Origin: Pseudomonadota bacterium
Lineage (GTDB): Bacteria > Pseudomonadota > Gammaproteobacteria > JAKAQQ01
DNA length: 5,850 nucleotides
Direction: 5' to 3'
Assembly (NCBI GenBank): GCA_021828425.1
Contig: JAKARN010000103.1
Location: 1-5,850, forward strand
A program made the position numbers and the translations under genes. Position 1 is the first letter of the stretch; each line of letters begins with the position of its first letter. The notes beneath the pieces are model-generated. The model was not told the DNA's origin. It searched no databases and saw nothing but the letters and a program-made list of their open reading frames with translations. Positions 1 to 4,561 of the stretch are shown here, in pieces.

Positions 1-261
1 GCAGAGTATTTATCGATTGGGTCTGAGAATGAGCTCTGCTGGGTTTTCGCCGGTTTCGTGGGCGACCAGACGGTCCGGCCCAATGTCAACGAGGTCGATG
101 ACTGCCGCTATATCGAACCATTTGCCCTCGACCGTGAGATGGACTCCCGGCCGGAGACCTTTACCCCGTGGTTTCACATGGAGTGGAGATCACTCCGCAA
201 TGATTATTGGTCTATCCTGACGGAGCGGATCGTGGCATTAGCACAGGCCCCCGTTTCCTGA
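1..261 (+). CDS. idi: Isopentenyl-diphosphate delta-isomerase type 1 (Nudix family), C-terminal part
   Basis: This is the last 86 codons of a gene whose start lies left of the window; the frame is open from base 1 and stops with TGA at 259-261. Type 1 Idi is a cytoplasmic, metal-dependent enzyme that interconverts IPP and DMAPP, the building blocks of all isoprenoids. The visible part carries SENELCWVFAG near its beginning, which matches ENEVCPVFA of E. coli Idi; the two Glu residues (9 and 11 of the fragment) correspond to the metal-binding Glu114 and Glu116. The later PETFTPWFHM matches the C-terminal FSPWMVM segment that holds the conserved active-site Trp. From the second Glu to the end are 75 residues against 66 in E. 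coli, so the C-terminus looks complete. The N-terminal Cys/His active-site part and most of the Nudix box are outside the window. The next gene, hpnH, starts 28 bases downstream, so the two probably share a transcript supplying hopanoid synthesis. An internal ATG at 58 is not a real start because homology continues upstream of it. Confidence 0.9.
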   Translation, partial: AEYLSIGSENELCWVFAGFVGDQTVRPNVNEVDDCRYIEPFALDREMDSRPETFTPWFHMEWRSLRNDYWSILTERIVALAQAPVS

Positions 262-279
262 GCTGAACCGGTTTTGATG

Positions 280-285
280 AGGTGA
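280..285 (+). promoter_or_regulatory. Ribosome binding site that decides the hpnH start
   Basis: AGGTGA lies 4 bases before the ATG at 290 but only 1 base before the ATG at 287. The spacing favours 290, giving a protein beginning MSVP, the usual start of this family. The two choices differ by one Met. Confidence 0.6.
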
Positions 286-289
286 GATG

Positions 290-1426
290 ATGAGCGTTCC
301 TTTGATTCAGCAGTATCGTGTGGCCCGTTACATCCTCGGCAACCGCCTGAGGGGAGTCTCCCAGTATCCCCTGGTCTTGATGCTCGAGCCGCTTTTCCAA
401 TGCAATTTGGCCTGCTCCGGGTGCGGAAAGATCGACTATCCGGAGGAGGTCCTCAAGCGTCGCATGAGCGTGGAAGAAGCGCTCCATGCGGTGGATGAGT
501 GCGGCGCACCCATGGTCTCGATTGCCGGGGGTGAACCCTTGGTTCACAAGGAACTGCCGGACATCGTGGAAGGCATCGTGAGTCGCAAGAAGTTCGTCTA
601 TCTCTGCACCAATGCAATCCTTCTGCCCAAACACATTGACCGGTTCAAGCCCTCGGTCTATCTCACCTTTTCCATCCATCTCGACGGCAACCGGGAACGG
701 CATGATGCCTCGGTTTGCCTGGACGGCGTTTATGACAAGGCTGTGGCGGCCATCCGTTTGGCCCGGGAACGGGGTTTCCGCGTGACCGTGAATTCAACTT
801 TGTTTCAGGGTGAAGGTCCCGAGGAAATCGCGGACTTCTTCGATAGCGCGATGAATCTGGGGGTGGAAGGAATTACGGTTTCTCCAGGCTACAGTTACGA
901 ACGGGCACCCAACCAGGACGTGTTCATGCCGCGACAGCAGAGCAAGAAGCTCTTTCGCGAGGTCTTCCGGATCGGGCAGGAACGCAAACGCCGGTGGGTT
1001 TTCAACCAGTCCAGCCTCTTTTTGGATTTCCTGGCTGGCAACCAGACCTATCAGTGCACCCCGTGGAGCAACCCGACCTACAACGTCTTCGGTTGGCAGC
1101 GACCCTGTTACCTCTTGGTCGGGGAGGGGTATGCTCCCACTTTCCAGTCGCTTCTCGAGGATACGGCATGGGATCGCTACGGCGTTGGACGAAACCCGAA
1201 GTGTGATAACTGCATGGCGCACTGCGGATTCGAAGGAACCGCCGTCAATGACACGTTCAGCCATCCCCTCAAGGCACTGCGGGTTTTTCTGCGCGGTCCG
1301 AGGACACAGGGTTCCCTTGCGCCGGAAGTCCCGATCGTCTATACGCCCAGCCATCCGGATCCGTTTTCCGTGCGGATTCCCATCTCCCAGATCAGAACGG
1401 AGGGCTCCTCAAAGGCCACGATCTGA
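290..1426 (+). CDS. hpnH: Hopanoid biosynthesis radical SAM protein HpnH (adenosylhopane synthase)
   Basis: HpnH is a radical S-adenosylmethionine enzyme that joins a 5'-deoxyadenosyl radical to diploptene to give adenosylhopane, the first step in making extended C35 hopanoids (known for the family). The 378-residue product has the family start MSVPLIQQ, then YPLVLMLEPLFQCNLACSGC with the Fe-S cysteines C38, C42 and C45 in the CxxxCxxC pattern, followed by GKIDYP. A GGEP motif at 80-83 fits the SAM-binding strand of the radical SAM barrel. The C-terminal third holds further conserved cysteines (CTPW, RPCYLL, and CDNCMAHCGFE), as seen across HpnH. Length is normal and there is no frameshift. 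The start at 290 is chosen from RBS spacing; 287 is the alternative. It sits directly behind idi, consistent with a shared isoprenoid-to-hopanoid function. No other hpn gene (squalene-hopene cyclase, hpnG) is in the window, and no obvious intrinsic terminator follows. Identity is very secure. Confidence 0.96.
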   Translation: MSVPLIQQYRVARYILGNRLRGVSQYPLVLMLEPLFQCNLACSGCGKIDYPEEVLKRRMSVEEALHAVDECGAPMVSIAGGEPLVHKELPDIVEGIVSRKKFVYLCTNAILLPKHIDRFKPSVYLTFSIHLDGNRERHDASVCLDGVYDKAVAAIRLARERGFRVTVNSTLFQGEGPEEIADFFDSAMNLGVEGITVSPGYSYERAPNQDVFMPRQQSKKLFREVFRIGQERKRRWVFNQSSLFLDFLAGNQTYQCTPWSNPTYNVFGWQRPCYLLVGEGYAPTFQSLLEDTAWDRYGVGRNPKCDNCMAHCGFEGTAVNDTFSHPLKALRVFLRGPRTQGSLAPEVPIVYTPSHPDPFSVRIPISQIRTEGSSKATI

Positions 1427-1541
1427 GTGTGGCGGCCCCGCGAAGTCGTTGATCATGCACAAAAAAATAAGCGTTTCCCGAGGGTCCTGACGGGGTTTGG
1501 GCCCCAATTGGGAATTCCGGGGATGGGCGTTCCCGACGCAG

Positions 1542-1571
1542 TGTCTTGGGCGCAGAGTCGGGGAGTATAAT
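1542..1571 (+). promoter_or_regulatory. Candidate sigma70-type promoter for the S10 peptidase gene
   Basis: A perfect -10 hexamer TATAAT lies at 1566-1571. The -35 side is weak: TGTCTT at 1542-1547 gives an 18-base spacer, while TTGGGC at 1546-1551 resembles the consensus better but leaves only 14 bases. There is no TGn extended -10. If used, transcription would start near 1578 and give a leader of about 170 bases. The alternative TATAAA at 1644-1649 has no good -35 partner. Confidence 0.35.
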
Positions 1572-1572
1572 C

Positions 1573-1598
1573 GGACGGCCTCGCCCGAGAAACCGTCC
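1573..1598 (+). repeat. Small inverted repeat at the expected transcription start
   Basis: GGACGG (1573-1578) and CCGTCC (1593-1598) are perfect inverted arms around 14 bases, which contain a further CTC/GAG pairing (1580-1582 with 1587-1589). There is no U-tract, so it is not an intrinsic terminator. It could be the first hairpin of the peptidase leader or chance in GC-rich DNA. Confidence 0.3.
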
Positions 1599-1650
1599 AG
1601 GCAGGGTGCGCCCACGGAACAGGGTCGGTTCTGCCAAGCAGTTTATAAAG

Positions 1651-1714
1651 ACGGGGCAGCCCTCGTTCGCTTGCCGGATCTGCAAGTGATTGGTCTACTT
1701 TTGGGCAGCCCCGT
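1651..1714 (+). repeat. Spaced inverted repeat built on two GGGCAGCCC palindromes
   Basis: ACGGGGCAGCCC (1651-1662) and GGGCAGCCCCGT (1703-1714) are inverted copies of each other with 11 of 12 positions matching, separated by 40 bases. Each arm contains the same 9-base palindrome GGGCAGCCC, so the two also read as a direct repeat 49 bases apart. The pair ends 36 bases before the peptidase ATG. It could be a pair of regulator sites or a long-looped RNA hairpin in the leader; the sequence alone does not decide. No U-tract follows. Confidence 0.45.
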
Positions 1715-1750
1715 GCAGTCTGCATCCGGGTTTGCCTGTGAGGTATCAAA

Positions 1751-3316
1751 ATGATCTATCGCAAACACGCGCTCAAACTTGCCGGCGCCTTTTTATCTGC
1801 CGCCATCTTGGTTCCGGCTTGGGCGGCTCCCCATCATCCCCCCAAGACGTCCAAGGAATACAGTTACTGGCTCAAGCCCCATGAAAGTGTCACGTATGGC
1901 AGTGTGGTGGTCGGTGGGCACCGGATCAAGTACAAGGCCGTAGCGGGCACGCTCATCCTCAGAAACCGGAAACACCAACCGGCCATGAGCATGTTCTATG
2001 TCGCCTACCTCAAACGCGGAGTGAACCCCGCCGATCGCCCGATCACCTTTTTCTACAATGGCGGTCCGGGCTCCTCGACCATCTGGCTGCACATCGGTGC
2101 CTATGGACCGATCCGGGTCGTTACCGCGCCGGCGCCAAACCACACGCCGGCCGCACCCTATCGGCTGGTTCAGAACCACTACAGCCTGCTCAACGCGACG
2201 GACGAGGTTTTCATTGATGCTCCGGCAACCGGCTTCAGCCGCCTCTTGCCGGACGGCAATCCCAAGGATTATTTTGGCGTCGACCAGGATGGCCATGCAT
2301 TCGCGAACTTTGTCGTGCAGTTCCTGACCCAGTTCAACCGCTGGAATTCGCCGAAATACCTCTACGGAGAGAGCTACGGGACTACACGCAACGCCGTTTT
2401 GGCCTGGATTCTTGAAAACGACAAGAACGTCGATTTGAATGGCGTGATCATGCAGTCCACGATCCTGAGCTTTGACACGAGCATCGACGGTCCCCAGCTC
2501 AATCCGGGCAACAACATGCCTTACGCGCTGGCACTGCCGACCTACACGGCCACGTCCTGGTACCACAAACGCCTTCCAGCCCAGGCCCAAGAGTTGCCGC
2601 TCCATGTGCTGATCAAGCGCTCGGAAGCCTATGCCATGCATGGGTACTTTGACGCGCTGAACAAGGGGGATACGCTGTCGCGATCCGCGGAGCAAGCCGT
2701 TGCGGAAAAACTCCACTACTTCACGGGTCTTCCGGTTCGCTACCTGATCCGGGCTGACCTGCGCGTCAGTGGAGGGAACTATGAACAGGAGCTCATGCTT
2801 CCCCTGGGTGAAACGACCGGGCGGCTGGATACCCGCTTTCTTGGACCGACCATGAACCCGCTGGCGGCCAGTGCCTACTACGATCCACAATCATCGGCCA
2901 TCAGTCAGGCTTACGTCGCGGCGTTCAACTGGTACACCGAGAATGTCCTCAAGTTCGGTGGTGGACACTACTATCGACCGGTTTACTACGGCCACCTGCA
3001 CTGGAATTTCAAGAACGTGGCTCCCTTCATGCACTTCCCGCAGTTCGTCCCGAACGTGATGCTCAACCTGGCTGCGGCGATGAAGTACAACCCGGATCTC
3101 AAGGTCATGGTGAACGGTGGCTACTATGATCTCGCCACCCCGTTCTATGCGGCCTGGTACCAGTTCGAGCAGCTTCCGATTTCCCGTAAGCTGGAGAAGA
3201 ACATTTCGTTCTATTGGTACCATTCGGGACACATGGTCTACGTGAATCATCATTCCCTGATCACGATCCATGCAAACGTCACCCGCTTCATCGAAAAGAC
3301 CGATCGCGTGCACTAA
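1751..3316 (+). CDS. Secreted peptidase S10 family protein (serine carboxypeptidase)
   Basis: S10 enzymes are alpha/beta-hydrolase serine carboxypeptidases that remove C-terminal residues from peptides, typically at acid pH. The 521-residue product begins with a Sec signal peptide: basic MIYRKHALK, a hydrophobic stretch at about 10-22, and a likely cleavage after PAWA at residue 25, so it should act in the periplasm or outside the cell. The oxyanion-hole motif FYNGGPGSS is at 101-109. The nucleophile is S208 in YGESYGT, with the family's Glu just before it. D460 in NGGYYDLATP and H494 in HSGHMVY complete the triad in the right order. Length is normal for bacterial S10 proteins and the frame is intact. 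The ATG at 1751 has GAGG 7 bases upstream. It is flanked by a candidate promoter and a strong terminator, so it is probably monocistronic. Physiological substrate is unknown; scavenging of peptides in an acidic habitat is a reasonable guess. Family assignment is secure. Confidence 0.94.
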   Translation: MIYRKHALKLAGAFLSAAILVPAWAAPHHPPKTSKEYSYWLKPHESVTYGSVVVGGHRIKYKAVAGTLILRNRKHQPAMSMFYVAYLKRGVNPADRPITFFYNGGPGSSTIWLHIGAYGPIRVVTAPAPNHTPAAPYRLVQNHYSLLNATDEVFIDAPATGFSRLLPDGNPKDYFGVDQDGHAFANFVVQFLTQFNRWNSPKYLYGESYGTTRNAVLAWILENDKNVDLNGVIMQSTILSFDTSIDGPQLNPGNNMPYALALPTYTATSWYHKRLPAQAQELPLHVLIKRSEAYAMHGYFDALNKGDTLSRSAEQAVAEKLHYFTGLPVRYLIRADLRVSGGNYEQELMLPLGETTGRLDTRFLGPTMNPLAASAYYDPQSSAISQAYVAAFNWYTENVLKFGGGHYYRPVYYGHLHWNFKNVAPFMHFPQFVPNVMLNLAAAMKYNPDLKVMVNGGYYDLATPFYAAWYQFEQLPISRKLEKNISFYWYHSGHMVYVNHHSLITIHANVTRFIEKTDRVH

Positions 3317-3340
3317 AGCTCGTCGCTGAGGACGGGGTCA

Positions 3341-3371
3341 TGGGGAGCCCTTTGGGGCTCCCCAATTTTTT
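3341..3371 (+). terminator. Rho-independent terminator after the S10 peptidase gene
   Basis: TGGGGAGCCC (3341-3350) pairs perfectly with GGGCTCCCCA (3355-3364) around a TTTG loop, a 10-base GC-rich stem, followed by an A and six T (3366-3371). It starts 25 bases after the peptidase stop codon. The other strand has no T-run beyond the stem, so it acts on + strand transcripts only. Confidence 0.94.
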
Positions 3372-3447
3372 AATCTGAAGGAGGGGGGGCCCGGCGTGAG
3401 GGCATGGGGTGCCTCGAGTGATCCTGCGACCGGAAGGGTGGGTTTGG

Positions 3448-3460
3448 GTACAGGCTGTAC
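3448..3460 (+). repeat. 13-base palindrome GTACAGGCTGTAC, operator candidate
   Basis: GTACAG and CTGTAC are perfect inverted arms around one G. The palindrome directly abuts the TTTACA hexamer at 3461-3466, the place where a regulator of that promoter would bind. It does not match an operator I can name: the order of its CTGT and ACAG halves is the reverse of the enterobacterial LexA box. Confidence 0.5.
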
Positions 3461-3488
3461 TTTACATAATATACATTCTACGCATATT
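3461..3488 (+). promoter_or_regulatory. Candidate upstream sigma70-type promoter of the lipoprotein gene
   Basis: TTTACA (3461-3466, 5 of 6 to TTGACA) and CATATT (3483-3488, 4 of 6 to TATAAT) are 16 bases apart. Transcription from here would start near 3495. A CATAAT at 3465-3470 is another -10 candidate but has only a poor -35. Confidence 0.35.
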
Positions 3489-3494
3489 TGATCC

Positions 3495-3521
3495 ACGGGC
3501 CGGTTTGACGATATACGGGCC
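3495..3521 (+). repeat. ACGGGCC direct repeat bracketing the -35 element
   Basis: ACGGGCC occurs at 3495-3501 and again at 3515-3521, exactly 20 bases apart, about two helical turns, in otherwise AT-rich DNA. TTGACG (3505-3510) sits between the copies. The arrangement suits a protein binding two same-face direct repeats, but 7 bases is short. Confidence 0.4.
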
Positions 3522-3534
3522 AAGGGTATATATA
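3505..3534 (+). promoter_or_regulatory. Candidate main promoter of the DUF4382 lipoprotein gene
   Basis: TTGACG (3505-3510) matches 5 of 6 of the -35 consensus. The run of alternating TA downstream gives TATATA at 3527-3532 (16-base spacer) or 3529-3534 (18-base spacer) as the -10. Transcription would start near 3539-3541, leaving a leader of about 32 bases before the ATG at 3573 and almost none before the ATG at 3552. Confidence 0.55.
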
Positions 3535-3552
3535 TTGATTTGAATTAAATCA
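3535..3552 (+). promoter_or_regulatory. FNR/CRP-like palindrome over the expected transcription start
   Basis: TGATTT (3536-3541) and AAATCA (3547-3552) are perfect inverted arms around five bases. Read one base to the left, TTGAT-N4-ATTAA (3535-3548) matches the FNR consensus TTGAT-N4-ATCAA at 9 of 10 positions. Its place on or just after the start of transcription would suit repression rather than activation. AT-rich DNA gives such matches by chance fairly often. Confidence 0.35.
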
Positions 3553-3561
3553 TGAGTGATC

Positions 3562-3566
3562 AGAGG
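3562..3566 (+). promoter_or_regulatory. Ribosome binding site that decides the lipoprotein start
   Basis: AGAGG lies 6 bases before the ATG at 3573. The upstream in-frame ATG at 3552 has only AT-rich sequence without any Shine-Dalgarno before it, so 3573 is the likely start. Confidence 0.7.
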
Positions 3567-3572
3567 TCTCGC

Positions 3573-4469
3573 ATGAAATACCCCAAGACTCTGCTCCAGC
3601 TTATCGGTGTGGCCTGCCTGGTTTCGCTTTTGGCCGCCTGCAATGGCAGTTCGTCCAGTACCGGCACGATGAGCCTCGCCGTCAACGATACCCCGGTGGA
3701 TGGCGCGCAGATGGTGGTTGTGGCTTTTACCGGTGTTGACCTCATGAGTTCGGGGAACCTGCAGTCTTTCCCATTTGCGACTGAACGTTCAATCAACCTT
3801 TTGTCACTGCAAGGCAGTGCCAGCACCCAACTGCTTTCTGGCGTTACCGTGCCGGCCGGCAACTATCAGTGGCTCCGGCTCGACATTGATCCCGCCAACT
3901 CCTACATCATTACGTCCACGGGGGCACGTTACCCGCTCAACATTCCAAGTGGCAGCCAGACCGGACTCAAGCTGGTGAGCGGTTTTACCGTGGATCAGGG
4001 CAGCCAGAGCGATTTTTTGATTGATTTTAATCTGCGTCAATCTCTGACCGAGTCCAGCTCGGGCGGCACGACCAGTTATCTATTGAATCCCGCCCTGCGA
4101 CTGATCAACCTCGAAACGGCAGGATCTGTCTCCGGCACGGCAGCCAGTACCCTCACGATCAATGGCGAATCCATCAATAACACGGCATGCGATCCTGCGG
4201 TTTACGTGTATCCGCAGGGAACCACAGCCTTCAACGGTTTTGATGTCTCGGTTTCTGGAGGAACCACGCCCATTACCTCGGGGACACTTTCTCTGGATTC
4301 GAGTACAGGCTTGTACGATTACACGGTGGGATACCTTGCGCCGGGGACCTATGTGCTCGCCTTGACTTGTGCGGGTAACGATACGTCTGGAGCAACAAGC
4401 CTGGCGGTGATTCTGCCACAGGATGTGACGATCTCTGCCAACACAACGGCTACTGTCAACTTTACGTAG
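3573..4469 (+). CDS. DUF4382 domain-containing lipoprotein
   Basis: The 298-residue product begins with a lipoprotein signal peptide: MKYPK, a hydrophobic core, then lipobox LAAC with lipidated Cys at 23. Residue 24 is Asn rather than Asp, so outer-membrane sorting is likely by the E. coli rule. Residues about 31-180 match DUF4382: GTMSLAVNDTPVDGAQ, then VAFTGVDL, INLLSLQG and VPAGNYQWLRLDID, the usual beta-strand blocks. Its function is unknown. A second beta-rich region (about 183-298) with LAPGTYVLALTC resembles a carboxypeptidase-regulatory or Ig-like fold; C206 and C266 might form a disulfide. The mature protein is rich in Ser, Thr and Gly, as in many surface proteins. I start it at 3573, not at the in-frame ATG 3552, because of the RBS at 3562, the promoter position and the normal signal peptide that results. 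No terminator separates it from the c-di-GMP gene 92 bases on, so a shared transcript is possible. The family call is good; any role in adhesion or biofilm is inference. Confidence 0.85.
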   Translation: MKYPKTLLQLIGVACLVSLLAACNGSSSSTGTMSLAVNDTPVDGAQMVVVAFTGVDLMSSGNLQSFPFATERSINLLSLQGSASTQLLSGVTVPAGNYQWLRLDIDPANSYIITSTGARYPLNIPSGSQTGLKLVSGFTVDQGSQSDFLIDFNLRQSLTESSSGGTTSYLLNPALRLINLETAGSVSGTAASTLTINGESINNTACDPAVYVYPQGTTAFNGFDVSVSGGTTPITSGTLSLDSSTGLYDYTVGYLAPGTYVLALTCAGNDTSGATSLAVILPQDVTISANTTATVNFT

Positions 4470-4487
4470 CCCAGGAACCATCTCGGC

Positions 4488-4547
4488 TCCCAAGACAAGA
4501 TCAAGCGGCGTTTTAGGTGGTGGCCTACGCTGTGTTTGCTCTTGGGA
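4488..4547 (+). repeat. Inverted repeat in the leader of the c-di-GMP gene
   Basis: TCCCAAGA (4488-4495) and TCTTGGGA (4540-4547) are perfect 8-base inverted arms 44 bases apart. A second possible hairpin lies inside: TAGG (4514-4517) with CCTA (4524-4527), extended by GCG (4508-4510) with CGC (4528-4530) over a TTT bulge. The outer stem ends 3 bases before the Shine-Dalgarno at 4551. There is no U-tract, so it is not a terminator, and it does not show the conserved core of a c-di-GMP riboswitch. It may affect translation of the next gene. Confidence 0.4.
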
Positions 4548-4550
4548 TTT

Positions 4551-4558
4551 AAGGAGGT
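4551..4558 (+). promoter_or_regulatory. Perfect Shine-Dalgarno of the REC-GGDEF-EAL gene
   Basis: AAGGAGGT is fully complementary to the 3' end of 16S rRNA. It stands 3 bases before the ATG at 4562, which is rather close but leaves no doubt about the start. Confidence 0.85.
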
Positions 4559-4561
4559 AGG

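Larger units (their letters stand above)
1427..1750 (+). other. Intergenic region between hpnH and the S10 peptidase gene, no gene seen
   Basis: These 324 bases hold no convincing gene on either strand; the open frames that cross them have no RBS support and translate to low-complexity, Arg/Pro/Gly-rich or otherwise unrecognisable peptides. What can be seen: an A7 run at 1461-1467, the 10-base perfect palindrome CCCAATTGGG at 1503-1512, a consensus TATAAT at 1566-1571, a small hairpin at 1573-1598, a TATAAA at 1644-1649, and a long-armed inverted repeat at 1651-1714. The peptidase RBS, GAGG at 1740-1743, lies 7 bases before its ATG. The region most likely contains the end of the hpnH transcript and the promoter and leader of the peptidase gene. 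Confidence 0.6.
3372..3572 (+). other. Control region upstream of the DUF4382 lipoprotein gene
   Basis: About 200 bases with no gene. The left part (3372-3448) is G-rich, with a G7 run at 3383-3389. From about 3458 to 3555 base composition shifts sharply to AT-rich, unlike everything else in the window, and this part holds the promoter-like and operator-like elements listed separately. A possible 31-codon frame from GTG 3396 is not supported. Confidence 0.6.

Noticed and set aside
266..273. AACCGGTT palindrome between idi and hpnH
   Set aside because: An 8-base palindrome is common by chance, and there is no promoter element beside it.
1503..1512. CCCAATTGGG palindrome as an operator or terminator
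   Set aside because: A 10-base palindrome with no loop or T-run cannot be a terminator, and it lies over 50 bases from the nearest -10 candidate; kept only as a note in the intergenic entry.
1497..1754. 85-codon open frame before the peptidase gene
   Set aside because: No Shine-Dalgarno at its start, no recognisable domain, composition typical of translated GC-rich non-coding DNA, and it overlaps the start of the real peptidase gene.
1793..2890. 365-codon open frame on the minus strand inside the peptidase gene
   Set aside because: It is antisense to a clear S10 gene; its product is Arg/Val/Gly-rich with no motif, as expected from the codon pattern of the opposite strand.
3396..3491. Possible 31-codon peptide from GTG 3396 after AAGGAGG at 3378-3384
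   Set aside because: The RBS-to-start spacing of 11 is long, the frame overlaps promoter elements, the terminator just upstream leaves no clear transcript for it, and the peptide has no recognisable feature.
4470..4561. c-di-GMP riboswitch upstream of the EAL gene
   Set aside because: The gap is only 92 bases and I cannot find the conserved core or paired stems of the known GEMM classes.
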